Shown: positions 1 to 6,468, counted from the first letter of the stretch. The stretch: DNA of 8,539 bases from DAOTXL01 sp034434895 (GCA_034434895.1 DAOTYI010000005.1:1-8539); one strand, 5' to 3'. Notes: generated by a model from the letters alone, not told the origin. Numbers and translations: made by a program.

Positions 1-1
1 A

Positions 2-38
2 CCCCCTTCCCCTCTCCGCGGCGGAGAGGGGAAGGGGG
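2..38. repeat. Perfect G/C-rich palindrome (REP-like intergenic repeat or terminator)
   Basis: Bases 2-19 are exactly complementary to 21-38, so RNA from either strand would fold into a stem of at least 16 pairs closed by the small loop at 18-22. The left arm is pyrimidine-rich (CCCCCTTCCCCTCTCC) and the right arm purine-rich. Further G-runs follow to about base 57. Repeats of this CCCTCTCC...GGAGAGGG style are common between genes in Chloroflexi and other GC-rich genomes. That is family knowledge; only one copy is visible here. It could also terminate a gene lying left of the window, although no U-tract follows on the plus strand. Confidence 0.75.
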
Positions 39-121
39 CCAGGGGGTAGGGGTGAGGTCGAATCTAACAATGTCGAGGTAACCACTCGCCACCATGGCTC
101 AAACGGTCTGTGACCGGCGTT

Positions 122-142
122 CGGCGGGTCGCAGACCCGCCG
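122..142. repeat. Nine-pair hairpin in the leader of the DUF3048 gene
   Basis: CGGCGGGTC (122-130) and GACCCGCCG (134-142) are perfect inverted repeats around the triloop GCA. The hairpin ends 67 bases before the chosen start of the lipoprotein gene. No U-run follows, so it does not look like an intrinsic terminator. It could be a dispersed palindrome or a structured leader element. No ligand-binding or known riboswitch pattern is recognisable. Confidence 0.55.
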
Positions 143-194
143 CGAGCGGTTGGGGTGGGGAGTTACGTTGAATCCAGGATCGTCAGATTGCTAT

Positions 195-200
195 GGAGGT
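195..200 (+). promoter_or_regulatory. Shine-Dalgarno site deciding the DUF3048 start
   Basis: GGAGGT at 195-200 sits 8 bases before the ATG at 209 and 14 before the ATG at 215. The open frame extends upstream to 110, but that start has no comparable site and would put 33 extra residues in front of the signal peptide. The site therefore supports 209 as the start. Confidence 0.7.
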
Positions 201-208
201 CGGTGTCT

Positions 209-1483
209 ATGAACATGGGGTCCAGGAGAGTCTGGAAAGCTTTGGGGGTAGCAGCGTTGCTGTTGATGGCAGCCATGTATATCACCGGTTGCCTTTCAAA
301 TGGGCTCGCGGCGGTAACGCCCACGCCCACCAAAACCCCTCGGCCGGCGAACACAAAGCGACCTCTGCTGCCTACGATGACCCACACGCCGCTCCCCTCG
401 GCCACGCCAACGCCCAACTCATCCCCGGCCGATCCGCCCACCGCCACACCAACTCCTGAGCCGACCGAGGTTCTCGATCCAACGGCCACGCCCTGGCCCA
501 CCCTTGCCCCCAACCTCTGCCCGCTGACCGGCCTGCCGGTGAGCGACCTGGCCCTGTTGGAGCGGCGTCCCCTGGCGATCAAGGTGCAGAACGCCTCCAT
601 TTCGCGTCCCCAGTGGGGTCTGCCCCAGGCCGACATCGTCTATGAGCATCTGGCGGAGGCCGGCATCACCCGTTTTACGGCCATCTATCTGTGTCAACAG
701 GTCGAAAAGGTCGGCTCCACCCGCAGCGCCCGGTTCATTGACCTTGAGATCCCGGCCATGTACAAAAGCCTCATCGCCTATTCCGGCACCAGCCCTGGCC
801 TGTACCCCAAGTTCAAGAACGCCGACTTTCGAGAACGGGAGTTCTGGTACGACCAGGGCATCCACTCGGAGGGGTTCTACCGCGACAAGGAGCTGCGGGC
901 CCAGGGGGTACCCATCGAACACACCCTCTTTGCCCTGCCCCAGAAGATCTGGGAAATCGCCACCCAACTGGGCATCAACCAGCGCCAGGAGCTGCAAGGG
1001 TTGAACTTTGCCGCCGAGGTGCCGCCGGGCGGACAACCGGCCACTCACATCCACATCCCTTATCCAAACCGGGAGATGATCGTGGATTATTACTACGACC
1101 CGACCGCCGGCAACTATCTCCGCTGGGATGGGGGACAACCCCACGTGGATGCCCTGTCGGGCAGGCAGATCACCGTGACCAACGTGGTGGTGCTCTATGC
1201 CACCCATGTGGACGCCGACTTTTATGAGGATTTTCCCCGCACCAACCACCCCTCGGTGCAGATCCAGTTGTGGGGAACAGGGCCGGCGGTCCTCTTCCGC
1301 GATGGACAGGCGTTTCAGGGTCTGTGGGCCCGGCCCAGACGGGAGGATATGGTCGTCCTGCGCGATCTGACCGGTCAGGTGCCCATCCCGCTCAAACCGG
1401 GCAATATCTGGTTCCAGCTCGTGCCGCTGCCCGGCCACCGCTGGAGTTTTGAGGCCACATGGGACACGCAGGAGAAACCGTGA
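209..1483 (+). CDS. DUF3048 domain (YerB-like) lipoprotein
   Basis: This encodes a predicted exported lipoprotein of 424 residues. A lipoprotein signal is clear: Arg6-Arg7, a hydrophobic core at about 11-25 (ALGVAALLLMAAMYI), and the lipobox ITGC with the lipidated cysteine at 28. Residues 37-100 form a Thr/Pro spacer between the membrane anchor and the globular part. The rest matches the DUF3048 family (Bacillus YerB): CPLTGLP at 104-110, RPLAIKVQNA at 120-129, QADIVYEHLAEAGITRF at 140-156 and GSTRSARF at 169-176 in the N-terminal domain. The C-terminal domain follows, with FRDGQAFQGLWAR at 363-375. The biochemical role of the family is unknown, and an extracytoplasmic function is inferred from the signal. 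The next gene starts one base after the stop, so the two are probably cotranscribed. The start at 209 was chosen for its Shine-Dalgarno site and signal peptide; 215 is an alternative. Confidence 0.9.
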   Translation: MNMGSRRVWKALGVAALLLMAAMYITGCLSNGLAAVTPTPTKTPRPANTKRPLLPTMTHTPLPSATPTPNSSPADPPTATPTPEPTEVLDPTATPWPTLAPNLCPLTGLPVSDLALLERRPLAIKVQNASISRPQWGLPQADIVYEHLAEAGITRFTAIYLCQQVEKVGSTRSARFIDLEIPAMYKSLIAYSGTSPGLYPKFKNADFREREFWYDQGIHSEGFYRDKELRAQGVPIEHTLFALPQKIWEIATQLGINQRQELQGLNFAAEVPPGGQPATHIHIPYPNREMIVDYYYDPTAGNYLRWDGGQPHVDALSGRQITVTNVVVLYATHVDADFYEDFPRTNHPSVQIQLWGTGPAVLFRDGQAFQGLWARPRREDMVVLRDLTGQVPIPLKPGNIWFQLVPLPGHRWSFEATWDTQEKP

Positions 1484-1484
1484 T

Positions 1485-1901
1485 ATGGTGGTAAACAGGC
1501 AGATCCGATTGCACACCCAGGGCCACGGTCAGGTGCTTGACATCACCGCCGAGGTGGAGCAGCAGCTCCAAAGCTCCGGTCTGAAGAACGGCATCGTGAC
1601 CCTCTTTACTCCCGGCTCCACCAGTGCCCTGACGACGACCGAATATGAATCGGGAGTGGTACACGATCTACAGCAGACCTTCGACCGCCTGGTCCCCCCG
1701 GATATGGACTATCGGCACAATCTGCGCTGGGGAGATGGCAATGGCCATGCCCATGTCCGCCATGCCCTGTTGGGGCCTTCCCTGACGATCCCCTTTGTCG
1801 AAGGGCGATTGACCCTGGGCACCTGGCAGCAGATTGTGTTCGTAGACTTTGACAACCGCGCTCGTTCTCGCACGGTGGTGGTGCAGATCATGGGAGAATG
1901 A
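1485..1901 (+). CDS. yjbQ: YjbQ/UPF0047 family protein
   Basis: This is a small cytoplasmic protein of 138 residues, the normal length for the YjbQ family (UPF0047). The family has a compact trimeric beta fold and has been linked to weak thiamine-phosphate synthase activity; its true role is unsettled. Recognisable blocks are FTPGSTSALTTTEYESG at 41-57, the histidine cluster DGNGHAHVRHALLG at 84-97 (likely metal or substrate site, H88, H90, H93), GPSLTIPF at 97-104 and LGTWQQIVFVDFDNR at 111-125. The GST-type middle motif, in place of the HTTAAL form of enterobacterial YjbQ, is a known variant. The ATG at 1485 follows AGGAGA (1470-1475) by 9 bases. An upstream TTG at 1449 would overlap the preceding gene and is less likely. 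One base separates this gene from the DUF3048 stop, so translation may be coupled. Confidence 0.92.
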   Translation: MVVNRQIRLHTQGHGQVLDITAEVEQQLQSSGLKNGIVTLFTPGSTSALTTTEYESGVVHDLQQTFDRLVPPDMDYRHNLRWGDGNGHAHVRHALLGPSLTIPFVEGRLTLGTWQQIVFVDFDNRARSRTVVVQIMGE

Positions 1902-1967
1902 GCGGATACCGGTCCATTCCGATTGTTAAAGAGCCGATTTTGCCCTCTGCCAGGCATAGTCAGTCCC

Positions 1968-1996
1968 ATTATAGCACACAGCCGGGATCGCTTCAA
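1968..1996 (-). promoter_or_regulatory. Strong-looking promoter pointing left, antisense to yjbQ
   Basis: Read on the minus strand there is TTGAAG (1996-1991), a 17-base spacer, and TATAAT (1973-1968) preceded by TG plus one base (extended -10). The core reads TGTGCTATAATGGG. Transcription would start near 1961 and run left across yjbQ and the DUF3048 gene in antisense. I find no believable minus-strand gene there. The plus-strand gene at 2068 cannot use this promoter. The match to a sigma-70-type consensus is direct; activity is inferred. Confidence 0.6.
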
Positions 1997-2052
1997 TAGG
2001 CTTTGGGGATTAGACGGGGGTACCGGTCGGGGTCCTCTGGGGTGTAGGCTGA

Positions 2053-2058
2053 AAGGGG
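2053..2058 (+). promoter_or_regulatory. Shine-Dalgarno-like site deciding the start at 2068
   Basis: AAGGGG at 2053-2058 lies 9 bases before the ATG at 2068 but directly touches the ATG at 2059. Normal spacing favours 2068, giving a product three residues shorter. No convincing plus-strand promoter is seen between 1902 and this site, so the gene may depend on read-through from yjbQ. Confidence 0.5.
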
Positions 2059-2067
2059 ATGGGGCAC

Positions 2068-2739
2068 ATGGCCAGGGCAAGGCCGGGCCGACAGAGGGCA
2101 GATCGGTCCGCCACCGCCAGCCGGGCCGAAAGGCGATGGCAGGAGTGGCTGCACGCCAGGGCCAGGCTAATGCCCGGCCTGTTGATCCATTCGCCTCCCT
2201 GGGTGAGCAGCCTGTTTGAGCACGACTGGGCACCGATGCAGGCCCTGATCAGGCAGGTTCGGCTGTTGCCGCCCATCCTGGCCGATTATCTGTTGAGGTG
2301 CAGCGGCGGATTGGTGCTCATCTCGGTCGGTGAGTCGCGCTATGTGCCCGGTCCGGGGGAGTTCAAGAGCCGCCCGGTGCAGAACATAGCCTTTGTGGCG
2401 GTGACAGACCTGGCCAGGGACAACGAACAACCCCTGCACGTCCTCGGTCACCTGGCCGACCATTACCTGGGCTGCGGCGGTGAGTCGGGTGGCCGCTGGC
2501 TGTCTGAAGGGGGGGGAGTGACGCCGGCCTGGCAACGGGCCGGCGCACGTCTGTCCCGTCTGTTTGCCCTGGGCTACGGCGTGGACCAGGTCGCCCGGTC
2601 CAATGTGCGCGACTATTTTGCCCAGTCGCTGGCGCTCTACTGCCGGGACCGGCGACGCCTGAACATAGCCGATCCGCAGATCGAGAAATGGCTGCGCACC
2701 ACCCTGTGGGACGAAGCCTTCTGGAACCGGGACAGGTGA
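2068..2739 (+). CDS. Unrecognised protein with an HxxxH motif (possible degenerate metallopeptidase)
   Basis: The product has 223 residues, no signal peptide and no clear membrane segment. The N-terminus is basic (ARARPGRQRADR). I cannot assign a family. Two blocks recall the zinc-peptidase pattern seen in anthrax-lethal-factor-like domains, namely an HExxH helix followed by an (E/D)(F/Y)FAE helix. Here they read LHVLGHLADHYLG (His at 124, 128 and 132) and, about 62 residues after the first His, NVRDYFAQSLALYC. The Glu that would activate water is Val, and the Glu that would be the third zinc ligand is Gln. The protein may therefore be a non-catalytic relative, or the likeness may be superficial. 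The C-terminus is Trp-rich (KWLRTTLWDEAFW). Codon use fits neighbouring genes. It lies 166 bases after yjbQ on the same strand and converges on the TIM-barrel gene with a 26-base gap. ATG 2059 is the alternative start. Confidence 0.8.
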   Translation: MARARPGRQRADRSATASRAERRWQEWLHARARLMPGLLIHSPPWVSSLFEHDWAPMQALIRQVRLLPPILADYLLRCSGGLVLISVGESRYVPGPGEFKSRPVQNIAFVAVTDLARDNEQPLHVLGHLADHYLGCGGESGGRWLSEGGGVTPAWQRAGARLSRLFALGYGVDQVARSNVRDYFAQSLALYCRDRRRLNIADPQIEKWLRTTLWDEAFWNRDR

Positions 2740-2741
2740 TC

Positions 2742-2767
2742 GAAAGCCCTCCCTGCGGGCCTCTTTC
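2742..2767. terminator. Candidate bidirectional terminator between convergent genes
   Basis: GAAAGCCC (2742-2749) can pair with GGGC (2757-2760) and CTTTC (2763-2767), with a two-base bulge at 2761-2762 and a loop at 2750-2756. The structure lies in the 26-base gap between the convergent stops at 2739 and 2766 and touches the stop of the minus-strand gene. The A-run on one side and the T-run on the other suit termination in both directions, but the stem is imperfect and the U-tracts are short. Confidence 0.35.
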
Positions 2768-3665
2768 ACTTTCGAGCCAGCACCTCCGGGCGGATGGTCC
2801 GGATCACCTCCAGCGAAGCCAGGGCTTCGGGCACGGTCAGCTCCAGGATCACCGGCCCGGTAAACCTCGCCTCAGTCAGCCGGTCGAGCAGGCGGGCGAC
2901 ATCCAGGTCGCCCCGGCCCAACGGCCGGTGATCCTGCCCATAGCCGATCCGCTGCTCCGGCCCCTGCCAGGGGCCATCGTGCAGGTGCACCTCGCCCAGG
3001 CGGTGCAGGCAGCGTTCCAGGGCGTCAAAAAGGTCCACCGGCCCGGAAAAGCCGACCAGCACGTGTCCGGTGTCCAGGCAAACCGACAGGTCCAGCTCCT
3101 CGGCCAGTTCCAGCGTCAGGTCAAAGGGGAACTCGACCGTTTCGATGGCCAGCCTGCGGCCGGGCAGGCCGGTCTCGGCCAGCACGGCCTGGATGCTCTG
3201 CCGGGCATAGCCCTGGAATTGGCGCAGGATCAACGGCCTGGCCTGCTCCGGCAGGTCCATGCGGTAGAATTCGGCGGCCAGCGCCCCGGTGGCGTGCAGG
3301 ACATACACCTCTGGCTCCAACGGGCGGGTGACCTGGATGGCCTCCACCACCGCCCGCAGCGACCCCTGGCGCACCGGCGTCAGCGGCGTTGAAGGCTCCA
3401 CCGACCACAGGGGCAGGTGGAGGGTATAAGTCAGCCCCATTTCGGCCTTGAGGGCAGCCAGCCGCTCAATGGCGTGTGGCGAAAAGCTGTGGGGCAGGAA
3501 CAGGACCATGTCGCCGGTCAGTTCAATGGGGTTGAACCCTTGAGAAAACAGTTGCCGCACCAGGTCGGCGTGTTCTAACCGGGCGATGTGGGCCAGCACT
3601 TCAGGGGCCGGCATCCCCGGCGGGATCAGGGCCCCCTTTTGCATGGTGTAGATTCCAAAACGCAT
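2766..3665 (-). CDS. Xylose-isomerase-like TIM-barrel protein (AP endonuclease 2 superfamily), CbiR-like
   Basis: The 299-residue product has the length and motif order of a sugar phosphate isomerase/epimerase-type TIM barrel. Likely metal-site and catalytic positions, in order, are H83 (YTLHLPLW), H124 (YVLHATG), E175 (LAIETVEFPF), D198 and H201 (VCLDTGH), H227, H229 and D230 (EVHLHD), H246 (DHRPLGRGDLD) and E275 (VILELT). Members isomerise sugars, cleave abasic DNA or act on other small molecules, so the fold does not fix the substrate. The spacing of YTLHLPL, LHAT, IETVEFPF and VCLDTGHVL reminds me of CbiR, which removes the lower ligand from cobamides during remodelling. This is from memory and needs a search. 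AGGAGG at 3671-3676 is 5 bases before the ATG at 3665 and only 2 before the ATG at 3668. A longer frame to 3875 lies inside the SDR gene and is not believed. It is the last gene of the uvrC-SDR-TIM unit. Confidence 0.87.
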   Translation of the reverse strand: MRFGIYTMQKGALIPPGMPAPEVLAHIARLEHADLVRQLFSQGFNPIELTGDMVLFLPHSFSPHAIERLAALKAEMGLTYTLHLPLWSVEPSTPLTPVRQGSLRAVVEAIQVTRPLEPEVYVLHATGALAAEFYRMDLPEQARPLILRQFQGYARQSIQAVLAETGLPGRRLAIETVEFPFDLTLELAEELDLSVCLDTGHVLVGFSGPVDLFDALERCLHRLGEVHLHDGPWQGPEQRIGYGQDHRPLGRGDLDVARLLDRLTEARFTGPVILELTVPEALASLEVIRTIRPEVLARK

Positions 3666-3670
3666 CATTT

Positions 3671-3676
3671 CCTCCT
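3671..3676 (-). promoter_or_regulatory. Shine-Dalgarno site of the TIM-barrel gene, abutting a hairpin
   Basis: The minus strand reads AGGAGG at 3676-3671, five bases before the ATG at 3665. A strong hairpin (3704-3677) ends at the base immediately upstream. The stem does not cover the site, so it should keep the site exposed or slow ribosomes there, not hide it. Confidence 0.7.
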
Positions 3677-3704
3677 GTAGGACAACTGCTCGCAGTTGCC
3701 CTAC
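3677..3704. repeat. REP-like palindrome covering the SDR stop codon
   Basis: GTAGGACAACTGC (3677-3689) and GCAGTTGCCCTAC (3692-3704) form a 13-pair stem with one mismatch (G-U in minus-strand RNA) and a two-base loop. On the minus strand the TAG stop of the SDR gene (3703-3701) is part of the terminal GTAGG of the palindrome, and the next gene's AGGAGG starts where the palindrome ends. Palindromes of the form GTAGGG...CCCTAC recur between genes in Chloroflexi genomes as I remember them. Only one copy is visible here. Confidence 0.7.
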
Positions 3705-4471
3705 AAAGCGGTAGCCAGGCTCAGGCCGCCATCCACCACAAACACCGCCCCGGTGATGTAATCTGCCGCCGGCGAGGCCAGGTAGAGCGCCAGTCCGGCC
3801 ACATCCTCCGGCTCGCCGAAACGGCCCAGCGGCAGGTGGGCCAGCAGAGCCCCGGCAACCTGAGGAGTCTGCCACAGCGCCTGGCTGAAACGGGTTTTGA
3901 TCACCCCTGGGGCGATGGCGTTGACCTGAATGTTGGCCGGGCCGAGCTCCAGGGCCAGCACCTGGGTCATGGCGATCAGCGCCGCCTTGGAGATGCTATA
4001 CAGCCCCATGCCCGGTGAAGGTCGCAGCCCGGCGATGGAGGCCACATTGAGGATCTTGCCGCCACCCTGGGCCTGCATCGAGGGCACCACAGCCCGGCAG
4101 ACGTAAAAGGCCCCCCTGGTATTGGTCGCCAGGATCTTGTCCCACTGCCCTTCATCGGCGGTGAGCAGCGGCCCAAAGTGGGGGTTGGTGGCCGCGTTAT
4201 TGACGGCAATGTCCACCCGACCAAAAGCCTCCATCGTCCGCGCCACCAGCGCCGTCACCTCCTCCGCCCGGCCGACATGGGCCTGCACGGCCAGGGCCTG
4301 CCCGCCGGCGGCGGCAATCTCGTCGGCCACAGCCTGCACGCCTTCCAGCTTGCGGCTGCTGACCACCACCCGGGCACCGGCGCCGGCCAGCCGCAGGGCG
4401 ATCGCCCGGCCGATGCCCCGTGACGCCCCGGTCACCAATGCCACTTTGCCTTCCAGTGAAATTTCTGTCAT
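3701..4471 (-). CDS. SDR family oxidoreductase (classical short-chain dehydrogenase)
   Basis: This is a cytoplasmic NAD(P)-dependent oxidoreductase of 256 residues, a standard classical SDR length. Visible hallmarks are the cofactor loop TGASRGIG (14-21), NNAA (91-94), the structural Asn117 (ATNTRG), catalytic Ser145 (NVASIAG), Tyr158 and Lys162 (YSISK), NAIAPG (184-189) and the C-terminal VDGG (246-249). SSRK after the second strand (38-41) suggests a preference for NADP(H); this is an inference. The stretch NNAATNPHFGPLLTAD resembles the DHRS4-like branch, but the substrate cannot be told. AAGGAGG (4485-4479) lies 7 bases before the ATG at 4471, which rules out the longer frame from 4510. 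It follows uvrC by 58 bases and precedes the TIM-barrel gene by 35, consistent with one transcript. Its stop codon lies within the palindrome at 3677-3704. Confidence 0.95.
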   Translation of the reverse strand: MTEISLEGKVALVTGASRGIGRAIALRLAGAGARVVVSSRKLEGVQAVADEIAAAGGQALAVQAHVGRAEEVTALVARTMEAFGRVDIAVNNAATNPHFGPLLTADEGQWDKILATNTRGAFYVCRAVVPSMQAQGGGKILNVASIAGLRPSPGMGLYSISKAALIAMTQVLALELGPANIQVNAIAPGVIKTRFSQALWQTPQVAGALLAHLPLGRFGEPEDVAGLALYLASPAADYITGAVFVVDGGLSLATAL

Positions 4472-4529
4472 CGGCCTGCCTCCTTGCCAGACAATCTGGT
4501 TACCTGACAATGGGGAGCGACATCATGCC

Positions 4530-6377
4530 TTACAAACTCTCCTTGAGCTGCTCCGCCACCTTGCGGGTCATGCCCGGCACGGCGGCCAGTTCTTCCACGC
4601 TGGCAGCGCGGATGGCTTCTATCGAGCCGAACTGTTTGAGCAATGCCGAACGCCGCCTGGGGCCGATGCCCGGCACCTCATCCAGTTGAGAGATGACCGT
4701 CTGTTTGCCCCGCACCTGGCGGTGGTAGGTGATGGCGAAACGATGGGCCTCGTCGCGGATGCGCTGCAGCAGAGACAAAGTGCGCGGCAGGCGCAGCGGC
4801 TCCGCCCGGTCGGGCAGGTAGAGCTCCTCTTCCTGCTTGGCCAGGCCCACGGCCGGCACCTGGCCGCGCAGGCCATACTCCTCCAGCACCTCCAGGGCCA
4901 CGTTGAGCTGTCCCCGGCCGCCATCCACAACCAGCAGGTCGGGCAGCAGGTGCCAGGCCGACCGTTTGCCACCCGGTGTCTGGACCGCTTCCGGTTCGGT
5001 GGCCCGGCGGAAGCGACGGCGGAGCATCTCCCTCATGCTGGCATAGTCATCACTGCCGACGACGGTTTGAATTTTGAAGCGCCGATAGTCACTCTTGTGC
5101 GGCACCCCTTTGACAAAGACAACCATCGAGCCGGTGGTGGCCGTACCCTGGATGGTCGAGATATCGTAGCCCTCGATCCGGTTGGGCGGCGACTCCAGCC
5201 CCAGGAATTCCTGTAGCTCGGCCAGGGCCTGCGCCTGTTTGCCCTCATCGGTCAACCACTGGGCGCGGAGGTGGTTCAGTGTCTCGGCGGCATTTTCGGC
5301 GGCCATCTCCACCAGCTCCCGCCTGTGACCCTGGTCTGGCACCTGGAGTATCACCTTGTCCCCCCGTCGGCTGTGCAGCCACTCCTGGATGATCAGGGCC
5401 TCGTCAATTTCGTGGGGCAGCAGGATTTCAGGGGGCACATAGGCCGCCTCGTCGTAGAACTGCTTGACAAAGGAGGCGATCACCCCGGCATCGGCCTCCT
5501 CGGCCGCGCCGTCGAGCACAAAATATTCCCGGCCGATGAGCCGCCCGTGGCGGATGAAAAAGACCTGCACGCAGGCGTCGCCGTCGGCTCGGGCGAAGGC
5601 AATGACATCCTGATCGGCCATGTCCGGCGAGATGATCTTTTGTCGTTCGATGACCCGCCGGATGGCGGCCAGTTGATCGCGGTAGACAGCCGCCTGCTCA
5701 AACTGCCATCGCTCCGCCGCAGCCTGCATCCTGGATTCCAGGTCGGCTGTGATCTCGTCCGCCCTGCCCTCCAGAAAGCGACACAGGCGGTCCATCATGG
5801 CCCGGTACTCTTCCCGCCCCGCTGCGCCGATGCACGGCCCCAGGCACAGGCCAATGTCGTAATAGAGGCAGGCTCGCTCGTCCTGGCCGGTAATGACCCG
5901 ATTGCAGGTCAGATAGGGGAAAACGCGGCGCAGTGTCTGCAGGGTTTGCTGCACGGCCCAGGCAGCGGTGAAGGGGCCAAAATAGCGGGCACCATCCCGT
6001 TCCATGCGGCGCACGATCAGCACCCGAGGGAAATCCTCCTGCCAGGTGACCTTGATGTAGGGATAGCGCTTGTCATCCTTCAGCCGGACGTTGTAGCGCG
6101 GCTTGTGCTCTTTGATCAGGTTGCTTTCCAGGATCAGCGCCTCCAGCTCCGAGGCGGTGACGATAAAGTCAAGGTCGGCGATGCTGGCCACCAGCCGTCT
6201 GATCTTGGGGCTGTGCTCGGCCGAGGCGTGAAAGTAGGAGCGCACCCGGGCGCGGAGGTTCACCGCCTTGCCCACATAGAGCACCGTCCCGTCGGCGTCT
6301 TTCATCAGATAGACGCCCGGCCTGGTCGGCAGGGCATCCAGTTTTTTCTGGAGCTGGTCCCGTGATTGGCTGACCAT
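4530..6377 (-). CDS. uvrC: Excinuclease ABC subunit C (UvrC)
   Basis: UvrC makes the two incisions on either side of a lesion in UvrABC nucleotide excision repair. The 615-residue length matches full UvrC. In order: the GIY-YIG nuclease for the 3' cut (PGVYLM 20-25, LYVGKA 33-38, ELEALILESNLIK 77-89, nicking Glu84), then four cysteines C158, C170, C178 and C182. Their spacing of 12, 8 and 4 is the same as the reported Fe-S ligands of E. coli UvrC. Next come a UVR UvrB-binding segment at about 209-243 and the RNase H-like nuclease for the 5' cut (D405 in YDIST, D485 in VVDGGRGQ, H545 in DEAHRF). Tandem helix-hairpin-helix motifs fill about 565-615 (VPGIGPRRR, VPGMTRKVA). All catalytic positions I can identify are present. 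The ATG at 6377 has only a weak GGAAT-type Shine-Dalgarno. No good promoter is seen in the 121 bases upstream, where the transposase relic begins. Confidence 0.97.
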   Translation of the reverse strand: MVSQSRDQLQKKLDALPTRPGVYLMKDADGTVLYVGKAVNLRARVRSYFHASAEHSPKIRRLVASIADLDFIVTASELEALILESNLIKEHKPRYNVRLKDDKRYPYIKVTWQEDFPRVLIVRRMERDGARYFGPFTAAWAVQQTLQTLRRVFPYLTCNRVITGQDERACLYYDIGLCLGPCIGAAGREEYRAMMDRLCRFLEGRADEITADLESRMQAAAERWQFEQAAVYRDQLAAIRRVIERQKIISPDMADQDVIAFARADGDACVQVFFIRHGRLIGREYFVLDGAAEEADAGVIASFVKQFYDEAAYVPPEILLPHEIDEALIIQEWLHSRRGDKVILQVPDQGHRRELVEMAAENAAETLNHLRAQWLTDEGKQAQALAELQEFLGLESPPNRIEGYDISTIQGTATTGSMVVFVKGVPHKSDYRRFKIQTVVGSDDYASMREMLRRRFRRATEPEAVQTPGGKRSAWHLLPDLLVVDGGRGQLNVALEVLEEYGLRGQVPAVGLAKQEEELYLPDRAEPLRLPRTLSLLQRIRDEAHRFAITYHRQVRGKQTVISQLDEVPGIGPRRRSALLKQFGSIEAIRAASVEELAAVPGMTRKVAEQLKESL

Positions 6378-6459
6378 AGTTTTATTCCAGCACAGATGGC
6401 ACGGAGCTGATCGGCTGACAAATTTAACAATTCAGCGGGCAGTGCATTCATCAAAGTTG

Positions 6460-6468
6460 TGGTATGAT
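6460..6468 (+). promoter_or_regulatory. Extended -10 promoter of the transposase relic
   Basis: TG, one base, TATGAT at 6460-6468, within TTGTGGTATGAT, sits 31 bases before the ATG at 6499. No good -35 box is found at 16-18 bases upstream, so it would rely on the extended -10. AAGGGAGG at 6486-6493 provides a ribosome site 5 bases before the ATG. Confidence 0.5.

Noticed and set aside
168..197. Promoter-like TTGAAT, 18 bases, TGCTATGGA before the DUF3048 gene
   Set aside because: Transcription would start near 204, downstream of the GGAGGT ribosome site, giving an almost leaderless message. The overlap with the Shine-Dalgarno site makes a chance match more likely.
419..1516. Long minus-strand open frame opposite the DUF3048 gene
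   Set aside because: The plus strand encodes a clear DUF3048 lipoprotein here, and the minus-strand translation has no recognisable motifs. The frame at 5271-6365 opposite uvrC was rejected for the same reason.
1907..2028. Repeated TACCGGTC at 1907-1914 and 2021-2028 as an operator pair
   Set aside because: Eight-base identity only, with no further dyad symmetry, no consistent flanks and no regulator gene nearby.
2664..2952. Exact 14-base direct repeat CATAGCCGATCCGC at 2664-2677 and 2939-2952
   Set aside because: The copies lie within two unrelated genes read from opposite strands and there is no further similarity around them. One such match is not surprising in G/C-biased DNA of this length.
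3666..3875. N-terminal extension of the TIM-barrel protein starting at 3875
   Set aside because: The extra 70 residues overlap the SDR coding region in another frame, have no barrel features, and AGGAGG at 3671-3676 marks the start at 3665.
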